A program made the translations under genes and the position numbers. DNA of 64,000 nucleotides from Schistocephalus solidus (Eukaryota; Platyhelminthes; Cestoda; Diphyllobothriidea; Diphyllobothriidae), in assembly GCA_017591395.1 (NCBI GenBank), contig WEDG01002129.1:1-64000 (forward strand), read 5' to 3'. Positions within the stretch are counted from its first letter, which is position 1. Each line of letters starts with the position of its first letter. The notes under the pieces were generated by a model that worked only from the letters and a program-made list of their open reading frames with translations, was not told where the DNA came from and searched no databases. Shown piece by piece: positions 34,201 to 46,200 of this stretch.

Positions 34201-37200
34201 CTTAGGGAGAGATTCCCCATCGCTGATGGTGGTGGTGGTGGTAGTGAAGGCGGTGGTGGTTGCGGTGGTGGGGGTAACAGGCGATGAGTAGATGGATGTG
34301 GTCTCTATGATGGTGGGAGTAATGGAATTGATGCCAGGAGTGAGAGTGGGGGGAGTCAGAAGGAGGGTTGGCAGAATTTGACGTAGAAATTGGAATTGCC
34401 GGATTATTGGTGCATTGTGTCTGAAGATGTCCAACCAGGCCGATTCACGCGCGGAAGATGCGTTGACAGCGCGGGCATGTTGGCAGGGCCTGGGCATTGG
34501 CGGTGTTGGTCCGGGGCGCTGGTGACTTTCGTGCCGCTCTTTTGGCCTTGGCGGCGGCGATCCAGTTGGCCTCATAGATTGCTAAACCAGTCTTCACTGA
34601 TCTTCTCCATGCCGGTCTATCCTGGGCGAGGTCCTCCCAGGTCGCCGAGTTGATTTGCAGTTGCTTCAGCGATTTCTTCAGTGTCCTTGTAGCGTCGTTT
34701 TTGACCTCCCTGCCGGCGAGAACCCACAGCGACATCTCCGTAGAAAAGTCGTTTGGGTAGTCGCTCGTCGTCCATTCTTACCAGGTAGCCGCTCCATCGC
34801 AGTTGCACTTGCCTCAGCATGGCATGGATTCTGAGGATTCCGGTCCGCTCCAGGACTTCCGTGTCCGGGATCCTGTCTTGCCATCTCAGCTTCAGAATTC
34901 TGCGGAGGCAGCTGAGATGGAAGTGATTCAGCTTTTTGGCTTGGTTCAAGTAGACGGTCCAGGTTTCCGCTCCATAAAGGAGTGTCGTCAAGACGACGGC
35001 CTTGTACATCTTCAGTTTGGTGTTCAGGTGAATACCGTGGCGATTCCACACGGAGGCCTGCAGCCGGCCGAAGGCCTGACTAGCTTTGGAGATCCGTTGG
35101 GCAACCTCGTCATCGATTCTCGTGTTGCGCGACATCGTGCATCCTAGATAAGCGAAGGTTTCCACGTTTTTGAGTTGAGCACCGTTGACATTGATTCGAG
35201 GAGCATTGCATTCCGCGCTGGGTGGCGGCTGGTGCATGACCGTTTTGGCTGTACTATTGTCCAAAATCGGCGCAGCCTTCGGCGAAGAGGTCCATGCTCC
35301 TTTGCATGTCCTCCTACGTCACGGGGTTAAGGGCGCAGTCGTCCGCGAAGAGCAAGTCATGGACTGTAGTCGTAGACACGCGCGTTGGAGACTGCATACG
35401 CCGACTTTTGAGAAGGTGCCCGTCAGTTCTGTAGGCGATGCGGATACCAGGCTGCTCATCGCGGTAGGCGTCCATCAGCATAGCCGAAAACAAGAGACTG
35501 AAGAGGGTGGGGGCCAGTACGTAGCCCTGCTCCACTCCGTTGGTCACTGCGAATTCTTCGGATACCGTCCCGTTGTCAGTGACGCGCGCCATCATCCCGT
35601 CATGAAGCTGACGCACCATATGCGTAAACCGCTCAGGACAGCCGAATTTCTGCATGACTTTCCACAGTACGTCGCGATTCACCGTGTCAAAGGCTTTCGT
35701 TAGATCCACGAAGGTAGTGTATAGGTAAGTTCGCATCTCCTGACACTTCTCTTGTAGCTAGCGAGCGGCAAAGATCATATCGGTTGTTCCGCGGTGTCGG
35801 CGGAAGTCACATTGGCTTTCCGGGAGCAGGCCCTGCTCTAGGTGACCGTTAAGACGATGAGAAGGATACGGGCGAAGATCTTCCCGGCGATGTTGAGCAA
35901 CGAGATGCCTCTGTGATTATCACAGAGTTGCCGGTTCCCCTTCCGTTTGTAGAGATGGACGATGGTCGCGTCTTTGAAATCCTGAGGAACTTGTCTTTGG
36001 CGCCACATCTCCTGGAAGAGTGTTGTGAGTTCTGCCATCAGCCGGGGCCCATCGTGCTTGTAGACTTCCGGTGGGATTGCGTCGGATCCCGGTGCTTTAC
36101 CGCTGGAAATCTGCTGCACGGCCCGGAGGGTTTCTGGTAGGGAAGGCGGGAGATCCAGGTCATTGTTCGTGTCCAGTTGAGGGGGCCGGTCAATGGCAGC
36201 ATCGGAGATGGCTGATGAGCAATTAAGGACATTTATGAAGTGCTCGGCCCAGCGCTTCAGAATTTGCGATTTCTCTGTAAGCAGTGTTGTGCCGTCAGAG
36301 CTGAGCAGTGGTGCGGTCCCCTTGATACACGGACCGTAGATGGCCTTGATGGCTTTTAAGAAGTTTTTCATTTCATTGCGGTCCGCATACCCCTGGATTT
36401 CCTCAGCCTTTCGGATAATCCAGGCATCCTGCATCTTTCGAAGCCGTTGCTGTACAATGCACCGGCATCTGAAGAAGGCTGCTTTGGTGGCGTCAGTCCG
36501 AAGGTCCATGTAGGCTTTGTGTAGTCCATTCTTCTCCGCGAGTAAGTTGCTGATTTCGGCGTCAATGTCGTCAAACCAGTCCTGGTGTTGACGGCGTGCG
36601 CGTCCGAGGACTTCGAGGGCGGTGGACTGGATGGCACTTCGCAGTTGACCCCATCGTGTCTCCACGGTAGCATTATCAGCTGGAGCATGTAGGTCCTCCA
36701 GTTTCTCGGTTATTTGGTTGCTGAAATCAAAACAGTGAGCAGGCAAATTTAATAAAAGAGTATTTAACTTACCTGGCGGCCTCTTTCCTTGGGGCCTTCG
36801 TCGGGGTTGCAGTAGGAGCCTCATCTGGGAGATGACGAGGCGGTGATCTGTCCAACCATCGGCATCGCGGATCGCCTTGGTTACCAGCACGTCCTGTCGA
36901 TCTCGCCTCCGGACGAGAACATAGTCCAGCAGATGCCAGCACCGCGACCGAGGGTACATCCACGTGACCTTCTCCCGCATCGGAAGGCGGAAAAAAGTGT
37001 TGGTCAGCAAGAGACGGTGTTCCGCACACGTGCGCAGAAGAAGGAGGCCGTTATCGTTACAGCTACCGTGACCGTGGGGACCCAGCACTCCCTGCCAGGC
37101 ATCGTGGTCCGTCCCGACGCGGGTGTTGAAGTCAACAACGACAATTAACTTGTCCACCTTCGACACAGTCGCCAGCAGGGCGTACAGGTCCTCGTGAATT

Positions 37201-40200
37201 TGTCCTTCGCCGCATCAGAGCTCGTCATTGGGGGAGCGTAGGCGCTGATGATGGTGGCGAACTGGTCTCCCCGAAGAGGCAGGCAGAGGCTCATCAGGCG
37301 ATCATTGATACCCTGCGGCAGACAGGGCAGACGACCCACGATGTCGTTCCGGATGGCAAAGGCAACACCAGCGTCGCGTCGCTCTGCCTTTGGCCGGCCG
37401 CTCCAGAAGAAGGTGTAGCCGGCACCCACCTCATTCAGCTGACCCTGCTCAGAGAATTTGGTCTCGCTGAGGGCAGCAATGTCCACCTTGTAGCGCGCCA
37501 GTTCCCGAGCGACTAGCGCCGTCCTCCGTTCCGGCCGGTTGCTCCTAGGATTGTCTAAAAGGGAACGAACATTCCAGGCTGCTAGTGTGAGTGGACTCAC
37601 CCGAGCAGCCTGGAGGGTATGGCGAGGGGGTTGGGACTGGGGGTATTGTTGTTTGTTTGAGTTTTACGACCGCGTAGTTTGCGATCTGCGAGCCGCGGTC
37701 GGCTGCAGAAGACGTGAAACCCAGCACTTTTTTAGGGCACATTTTCTAGCCCCTTCCTGCGCGAGGAGGCAAGCAGTGCTATCCCTAAATAGGGCTGCTT
37801 GGACATCCCAGACGGCTGCCGAACTCCACTATGGGTCACGGATTTGTTTTAGTGGGAGAACGACCCGAGTTAGCCTGGGCCGCCTACGGGGTTGCTGTCG
37901 CCCCCAACGTAGGACTTTTTGAGAGGGGGGAGGAGGGAAGTTCGGGAGTCAGACATACCCGGTGTGGAAGCACACACAACACCGGAGACCCTCACCTGGT
38001 TTAGCACGCCGGTCGTGGCGGTTGCCCGGGGTGTGGCCGCTGGGAAGAACCCAACTTCGAGGAGCCACTGGTGAGAGTTGGGTACCAGTTAGAGGCGGCC
38101 ACAGGAGCATTCACCACCTGTACGAGACAAATAGAGCGACCAAACGCTATCTGTGTGGTGCTACCCCTAACTAGTACCCCTACACCCCACACGACAGTTC
38201 GACCGTCGTAGTCCGAAGATGTCCACCGTATGCTCCATGGGAAAGTGGAGCAGGGACGGTGACTTGCGCGTGAATTAGTTTAAAGTGATAGTAGACTTGC
38301 GCTGCATCTACCGCACTCTCTCCTCCTCCCCCACCTGAGCCCGGTGTCATGACAGAGTCAAGAAGACCGGAGGCGGGAGAGGACGCAGGTGGCTGAAGCG
38401 GCTGGGTCCCCTAAGTCCAAGCAGCCCATAGGGGTGCCACCACACCTCCCATGTTCGGCATTTGTTATGGGAGCGCAACCCGAATAACGCCTGCCGTGCC
38501 CTAATGTGGCCCCCGTGTTGGTCCAACGCATCTACCACGTGGCCCGTTTAGGGGGCACACACACACACAAACAAACGTGCGAGTACAGAGAAGTATCCAC
38601 ACCTGACAGGCAAAAGCAGGATTCGGACTAGCGCATCTTCCAAGAAGTCCGTTATGCGGTTCTGAGAAAACAGGCAGCAGAAACTCACCACCGCCAGGTG
38701 CAGGGACCCACCGACCATCCGTGGAACGTCGCCGCGGCCCGCGATCGAGCAGGTCGGTCTCAAAAGCGAGGGGTGCAGCCTGCAAGGTCTGATGTGAGAC
38801 CACGCTGTCACAAACGTCTGGTTCATCCGCCGCGAAGGTGATCCGCCTATTGCCCATTGAGGAGACAAGCGGACGATGTGCGTCTGAGGACTAAAAAGAG
38901 AAAATGTAAAAAATCTCATTTTCACGAACAATTCGTCAGATGATCAGCAGACATGGGGTGAATACATATACAGGGCGGGAAGGATGGCTTTAAAGACCAG
39001 CTCAGGGATTTGGTACGAGCTGATGGCTTCTAGGATGAAGATAGGCAAGGTGAGGGTTCAATGCCTCAAAGATGACTGCAACCAACTAAGTCAAGGAATT
39101 AAAGAGGCAGGACTTAAGGCCAGCCTCTCAGGAGAACCTGGAAGCAATGCGTTGGACGAGCGAAAAACGAAGAGACACCTTTTCTGTCGCAGGTAGTTAC
39201 AACTGTCCCTGAGGAAGGCTTCGAGAGAGAATCAGAAACGTCAGGCCAATAAACACCATGTTCCAGCGATCGCCTCTTCTTCTTCTTCTTCTTCTTCTTC
39301 TTCTGAACAGCTTCCTGGAAATCGTCGGTTAGCTTCTATCAGCACAGTAGAGTTTCGGTTTAAATCCGACAGTATGTCCTACGAGAATCGGTTTTGATCA
39401 GTTCCAGCTAATCATGACGCCCGAAGTTTGGCTCTACGGAGATCCAGGAAGGTCAAGTATCATACAGCAGTCACAAAGTCTTTGTGTTTGCACCCGTTGT
39501 AAAAACTTTTGCTGGTGACGAAACGACCTTTTAAAGTCATCGACGGTCGGTGAAACAGTTGCCCTAATAAAGCGGGGATTGTTGTGAAGTTGGATAGAGC
39601 AAAATATGCGCTCGTGTGCACTCCAACCACACAAAACAATACTTTAAAAGTAAAAAAACAGACCGATTTTATTAGGCATATCACAGTTTCGGGGCATATG
39701 GAATTTTCTGATCTGTCGTAGGTATGCGCCATTGAGTACAATAGGTTGACAAAGAGGTTCGCTGTTGCTCCTATATCGATCATCAGGCAATTATCACACT
39801 AAATGGCAACCACCCTCGATGAAGGTATGAGCCGTTAATTGTCGTGATAGCATCGTATAGGAAGTGCAACTCGTTGCGCATGAATTATTCATACCACATG
39901 CTGGGTTCGGGCATGAATTCGAAACATCAGACGAATAAAGCTCTCGTTTCGGGGACCGCATCTACTTCTGCTTGTCTCACAAGTCTCCAGACATACGGAA
40001 GCTACTGGTCTGCCGTAGATGTACGGTGAGGGAGATGTTGAAGAAGGAAGTTTCAACGAGCGTGCACGCCCAGTCGAGTTCTCCATGTTTGACTAACCAG
40101 AATTGTACAAACGCGGCAACTTTGACGGAACTCAAACGCGCGTTGGAAGTGGAGCAGCATAAGTATGGCCCGAGTTCTAATTTCAACTATATCAGTCAAA

Positions 40201-43200
40201 TTACTCAACTCTGCCTGGTAGTTGTGTCTGGTCAGGCATTCAGCCTAAAAATCGAATTGGGCGAGTAACATGATACAAGTATGAAAAACACTAGGCTTTC
40301 AGTCAGAGTATCATAGGTCAGGTGGAGAGAGCGTTGGTGGCAATCAAACCTTGACCTTTTTGTCACGGGTTCGGGCCCAGCCAAGGCTACCGAGCTTTTC
40401 AGAATTGGGACACTTAAATGGTCCAAACCTGTTTAAACAGCGATCAGTGAATTGCGCACAGCATCGCTTTTAGCTATTGCACGTTAAGGGATCTCTCAGG
40501 CGTAAAAATAAACGAAACCGACCTTCAGAAAAATGTAAGCGTTACTTAATGCCCGCAGACCTGGCTTGACACCCAACTACTTTGGCAACATGAGTGTACG
40601 AATACGTCAGAATTGTCAAGAACTTTGATGGAACAAAGACCTGGGCCAAAGGTTATTCAAAGAAATAGCTGGTGGATGATTGACCTTCCGCGAGCTTCCA
40701 TCCATCGGCTCCTGTTGGCTGCTCAAATCACCTTCGGTGTCTGACTGCTGCATTTCCATAGCGACGGAGGAGGCAGTGCGAGAAGAACAGCGCTGAGGCT
40801 GAGTAAACGAGCGCAGAGAAGACGAGGAGACATTGCACGAAGGGTCTTTGGCGACTGGTTCCTGTACCGGCCTTTGCGACGTCGTCCTGCCGGTGGGTGC
40901 TGGGAGCCCTTGCCCATCAGCAGGGGGTGCCATCGCCCGGCCATCTTTCCGATGCCTTTGCTCAGCCAGACTCTCTGCACTGAGGCTCCTTTTAAAGCAC
41001 CATCCCACCGACCGAAAGGTGGAGAAGGAAGTGTGGCGCCGAGTCACTCCCAACTCCTCCTCCGACTCCTGTGGCCGCTGCCCCATGGGAACACCAACAC
41101 CCAGACTGTTGCCAACGACTGCATCGTGCGGCTGCAGGCTGCCGTGGTGCAACCGATGGCGGCGTGCCGGGCGGCTACAAGCGGCTTGGCGGAAGTACCG
41201 AACGCGGCCCTCCATGAGGACACGGAACTCGAGGTAGGAGCGAGGTGACTGCATCTTGCCGCGACCGGGGATGGTATTGGGTCGGGGAGTGTGTGCCAAG
41301 GCCGGCGGTGGGGAACTGGCGAGGATCTCAGTTAGGGGTTGGTGTAACCCAAAGGCCACAAGGATGCCACAGGGGGAGATACGCGCACCACTTGTGCGAG
41401 GAAAAGGCACGAAGGCGTCAGAGGTCGGGAAGGAGGCAAGTTCTGCGGAGGTGGTTAGAGGCACCGTGGGCGGGATGGGTGGTGTGGGAGTGAGAGGGGA
41501 GTCCTGTGCCTTGACCAACTGATGACTGGTGCCGGCATTAACTTCCCCTGCTGCTCTCAGGATCGACGACTAAAACCACGGGCGCGGGAGAGGAGAGTGA
41601 AGAAGGTTAGATCAACATGGGCGTAGAAAGAGGATAAGCGGAACGAATAGATGTGTTTGGCAAGCTTACCTTCTCAAGGCCCGAGCAGGTGGAAAAGTCG
41701 GAGGTGTTAAGGAGCTGGATGGCACGGCGAATGCAAGGCTCCATACAGCCACGTGATGCAGACACACTTTCGATGGCTGTCTGTTGCATAGCCTAAACGA
41801 GAGAAATAATAGATGACTCATTGTGTGTAAAAACTTGGAAGAGGAAAGTAGAGTGGGACCAAAGTAGGAAAGGAATACCCAGAGTCCTTACAAATTGTTT
41901 CTTTCGACCCAACACATCAATTCGTCCTCCACAGAAACCCAATTTCTGGACTTGTTACACGGGCTTAACGTGTATTTTACAAACCAACAGTGACAATACT
42001 TATGAGTATCGTACTTTATGGATTTTTCATCTCTCGTGTAGGCTGAGGCGACAACATTTCAGAAGATACATATACATTATAAACTATCTTGTAGAGAGGA
42101 TGGTGTAGTCTTCAGAAGTCCGCTCCAAGTCTGTGTTCAGCGCCACAGTAATATCTTTAGCTGTTACTGAGGATTAATGAGTAGTGATTTTATAGCAATT
42201 ACATCTCGGAGATAACTGCACATTTTAGAGCAGGCACCCAGAGGGTCAAAAGAAAATATCACACGATTAGGCAATTAAATGTAGAAATGTAGTTTGCTGT
42301 TCCTGTTTTAGTGATTACTACAGGATTGCTACCTGGAAACCCATTTCAGGAGCCCGGCTCAAGGCCCGTGAGTGACGGTATGCAGAGCGGCTAAGAGAAA
42401 ACAGATAGTGAAGGTAAAGTTCAAGAGCATTTCGATTTTCTGGAGCGAAGGTTTCGAACACACATTATGTCACCCACTATCGCCGCTAATAGACAAAAAC
42501 TAACAACTGGATAGCAGTGATATATGAGTGACTTGTGTTAGAATGAAGACTTGCGGGACAGGCAGCCAGATAAAGACAAAAATGGAAATGAGCGTGAAGT
42601 AAGTAACTACACAGACAGTTTTAACCCTCTTCCCAACCATCATGCACAAACAGGATATTTTTTTCAAACAGGGAAAATATAAAAAGAACAGCAATAAGGA
42701 TTCGCCTACGCCTTGCTTCAAGCACAACGGACCAGGTAAAATAGCCATCGGTTTATTTACTGTGGGAAAAAAAGAATGTGCATAGTTGGTTTCACTGCTG
42801 CTGCAATGGTACTCCAATCACAGGTCTGCTCCATGAGCTCCATAGATAAGATTGGACGCAGTGGCAGATCAAGTAATTCCCGTTCTACACGTGTACCGGT
42901 TCGACGAAGGGTCCGTTCCAAAAAAGAGGTAATACATACTCGAGGGCGAACAATTCGGACGCACCAACTATCGGCTGATTTTTGGATTGCAGTAAGCGTG
43001 ATATGGTGCACTAGATACACCGATCATGATGGTCCAAGCCTTTCGTCTTGGCGATGTCACGATTTTGTCAGACAAAAAGCACTTCCCTCTACTTCCAGCA
43101 GTACAAGAGGGAGCAGTAGCCTGTGTGAGCGTAAAATGGATAAACTGCCAGCCTTGTGGCCGTCGCCGTCCGATTGGTCAGGTAAACGTTCACGCGACGT

Positions 43201-46200
43201 TTGACAGTCAGCTGGGAGTTCACGCCAAGAAAGCGACGGGTGAGAGAGAGAGATCGCGATTAGGAGTGACTCACATGAAGTACATGCGCCTGCAGGGCGG
43301 GATGGAGGGGTGGTGAGGAGGCGACGATTGTGAAAGTAGGCGGACTACCAGGAGAGGAGTAGCCGGGAGGGAACGAGGTCACAATCGTGACCTGACCAGA
43401 ACAGGGAACCATCCCAGCCCCGGGGCCCTCTACCGTCGGGGAGGTGATGCCGACGACCGAGGGGTCACCGGCTTGAGACGGGGCCGTCGAGGTTGTTGGC
43501 GGCGGCGTCGGAGTCTGGAGTAATGTACCCAAGTCCACCGAGTCTATTACAACGCCGGGAAAGTGGCGCGGGTCAGTGGGGTCCACGGCAAGCCGGCAAA
43601 CGCCAAAGTGGTGGTAATGGGCCAGGCGACAGTAGAACAGGGTCATCTTGGCCCGCCTGTTGATGTAATCCACCTCCTCAAGCTTGTACTACAGACAGGA
43701 GAAAAGGGCTTAGCGTTGGTACATCCAAACAGAAACTGTCTAATGAAATGACAGAAGGGATAGGGATAGAACGAATTCCCTGTCTACCTGCTGTTTCCGG
43801 CACTTTGCCCTGCTGTCAATTTTAAAAGACTGAAGGGCATGGAAACAACTAGTAGTTATTCGGCAGCGTTCGCAGCTGAACAAAAAAAATGAACGAAAGC
43901 GAAAGACCCGACGACACGAACATCCCTAGAGGTATAACCTGTCGACTCGAGATAGCAGATTGTCGCACAGGCCGAAGGGAAAAGAGCATACCTTCGATCG
44001 CGACGGTGCAAAATTTACATATTATTTTAGAATCAAGAATAAGTTCGACCAAAGAGATTTCAGGTTCGACCGTAATAATTACAGCAATAATTGAGCTGAA
44101 TGGCATCAACTACAGCGGAGAAACCACATAATGTTCATATCGAAGTACAGTTTTCAGAGTCAGTGAATCGTACAGTAGTTTTTGACGACATTATGAAAGG
44201 CGCATTTAAGGACTTGAGTGACAGATCGACTGTCACGAGGAAAAACGGCCACTGCGCGTTCTCTTTAGTGGGCGCGGGAGGCGACCCAGGCCTTAGTACC
44301 TCTAGAACAGCTTGCGTAGATGAGGACAATTTGGAGCCAATCAGAGGTGGGCAGGGGCCCAATGCTTCGAAAATGTAAACACCCCATCTAGGCGGGCCAC
44401 ACACGGCCTGGTTGCCACTGCGTGCAAGAGGCTGAAGGAAGGGCAGATCAGGCCGCACATAGGACAGGATGTTATTAATGCCACATAAATGTTTCCATCC
44501 AGATGACAGACGGGATAACTGAAACACATTTATCGAGAATTAAATGCCTCGGTTAGCTTAGTTTATTGTCTACTTTTCAAAAGGCGGAAACGCATAGAAG
44601 GTAGGTGCGAGTGGCTGTTCGCGTTACTAAACGATTAATTGCTGTCTCCACGGATCGACGGCTGCATCAGTGTATCACTGACGTTGTTGCGGCGTAGGTA
44701 AAAGGCTCAAAGGCGGCAGACTCGACAGCACGAACCCGACCCGTTGGCGGAAACTGTACACACGAATCTGAGAAACCACAGGACCAAAGAAATCCTATTA
44801 CGCAAGTTCGAGAAGCCGGACTGTGCGTTCACAAGGTCTCCAGCGCATTGAAGCGTCAAATTGGGACTGCTTGCGTCCCCTTTTACAATTCTTTGATACG
44901 ATCGCTTCTCCAACGAAAGGTTAAACAAGCAGTCGGGAGCGCAGTTCGACAGAATAAAGGAGAAAGGGAGGTGATTTGGGGTGGACACACAAGCCGCGTG
45001 CCATCGCCTGTTGTCCAGGCCTTGTCTTAGTTTCAAGAGCCTCCCTTTGCCAGGCGTTGGAGCATCAGCTATGGTTTCCTAGTTTCACCAACGGCTATGC
45101 TCCGCTAGCCCTTCTTCAAGTACGCTTTGAGGTAGCGTGCGGCTTAACGATACCAGGCTAAGGTGTAGTTGCGCCGGAATGCTGCGCCTATTGTCCACAA
45201 GGTGGTTTTGGCCCAGGGCGTACGATTGGGGTGGGGTCTGCGTACCTTACCAGGGCCCATTCATTCCCCATTACAAGGCAAGAACTGAGGAAAGTTTTCC
45301 AAAAAACCAAAAGCGGTCTAGGACATGCAGCATTTGAATCAACCGACAAGTATGCCTTCAGGAGGACCCCAAATCTGCGAATAGTCTGCAGCTGAGCGAT
45401 GTATGTGGTTCAAACCGCAGTATCCAGGACTCCAAAGGCCGTCCACGCAGAAGACATCCCTCGAAGAAACGGACGGTGCACTTGACCACATAGCAGTCAG
45501 TGCCGACAAATTTGGCTTTAAAATGGATGCTCTGAAAACGGAACGATTCCTGACCATTATAAACAGCAGGAGTTGTCCCGCTTTGCTCAGCAATAGCAAG
45601 GTGGTAAACAATGTTTTTCAAAAAAAATCGCAAGCTTTAAACAAGGTGCTATTCTCAAGGGATCGGCTGTCAGAGGCAAAGATTTTGAAGGAGAAAGCAG
45701 TCATTTTAAAGCTCAACTAACGTTTCGGGAACCTCGGAGAATAGTATTTACCTAACCTGCTATTTACATGCATTGTTTTCGACAAATGCCGTGAAATATT
45801 AAATGAAATTAAGTGGAGTTGTAATATTAATTATCATGCCACATAATCCCAAAATATTCCAGTCATGCCTATATGCCAGATTATAAGTGCAAGTCATCTC
45901 TGTCGCCTGCGGAAACCACTCTCGGCAAAAATGACTACTTAAGCAGCATGCATTTTCCCATTTATTTTCGGTGCCTTAAAAATTCAAAGACATTTTGTGG
46001 AACAGATACATAAAAATAATCTTTCTTGTAGCCAGTTAACAGAAAAGCAGGCCCACCTCAATTCCCTACTCGAAGTAAGGGTATCAATCGGTTTAATTAC
46101 GAGACTTGTGAAAACGGTGAAGGGTCTATTTAAATAAAATAGGTCCTGACAGCTGGGTAATGCACTAAACAGCCGGCATTCTTTCGTGACTGAAAAATTG

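Larger units (their letters stand above)
33605..38180 (-). mobile_element. Nearly full-length RTE-like non-LTR retroelement with zinc-finger tail
   Basis: Reads 5' to 3' on the minus strand: apurinic-type endonuclease (37145-37600, continuing into the next frame), linker and reverse transcriptase (35838-37166, then 35314-35736 after a frameshift), the LLYGAETWT region (34617-35264) and several C2H2 fingers (about 33,670-34,480). The order and the motifs fit RTE-type elements. At least three frame breaks and in-frame stops (for example TAG just after the [11 protein letters not shown] motif) make it inactive. It is flanked on both sides by family P repeats and lies in a WDR59 intron in the same orientation as the gene. 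The 5' end (about 38,180) and 3' end (about 33,605) are estimated from the flanking repeats. Confidence 0.88.

Noticed and set aside
35185..35703. 172-codon + strand ORF
   Set aside because: Antisense shadow of the RTE reverse transcriptase.
40833..41522. + strand ORFs of 82-134 codons
   Set aside because: They lie opposite the WDR59 exon carrying PFPRTSGAR, which has clear homology.
42776..43316. Arg/Ser-rich + strand ORFs
   Set aside because: Overlapped by an ORF on the other strand and by the WDR59 RWD exon; no homology or splice context.
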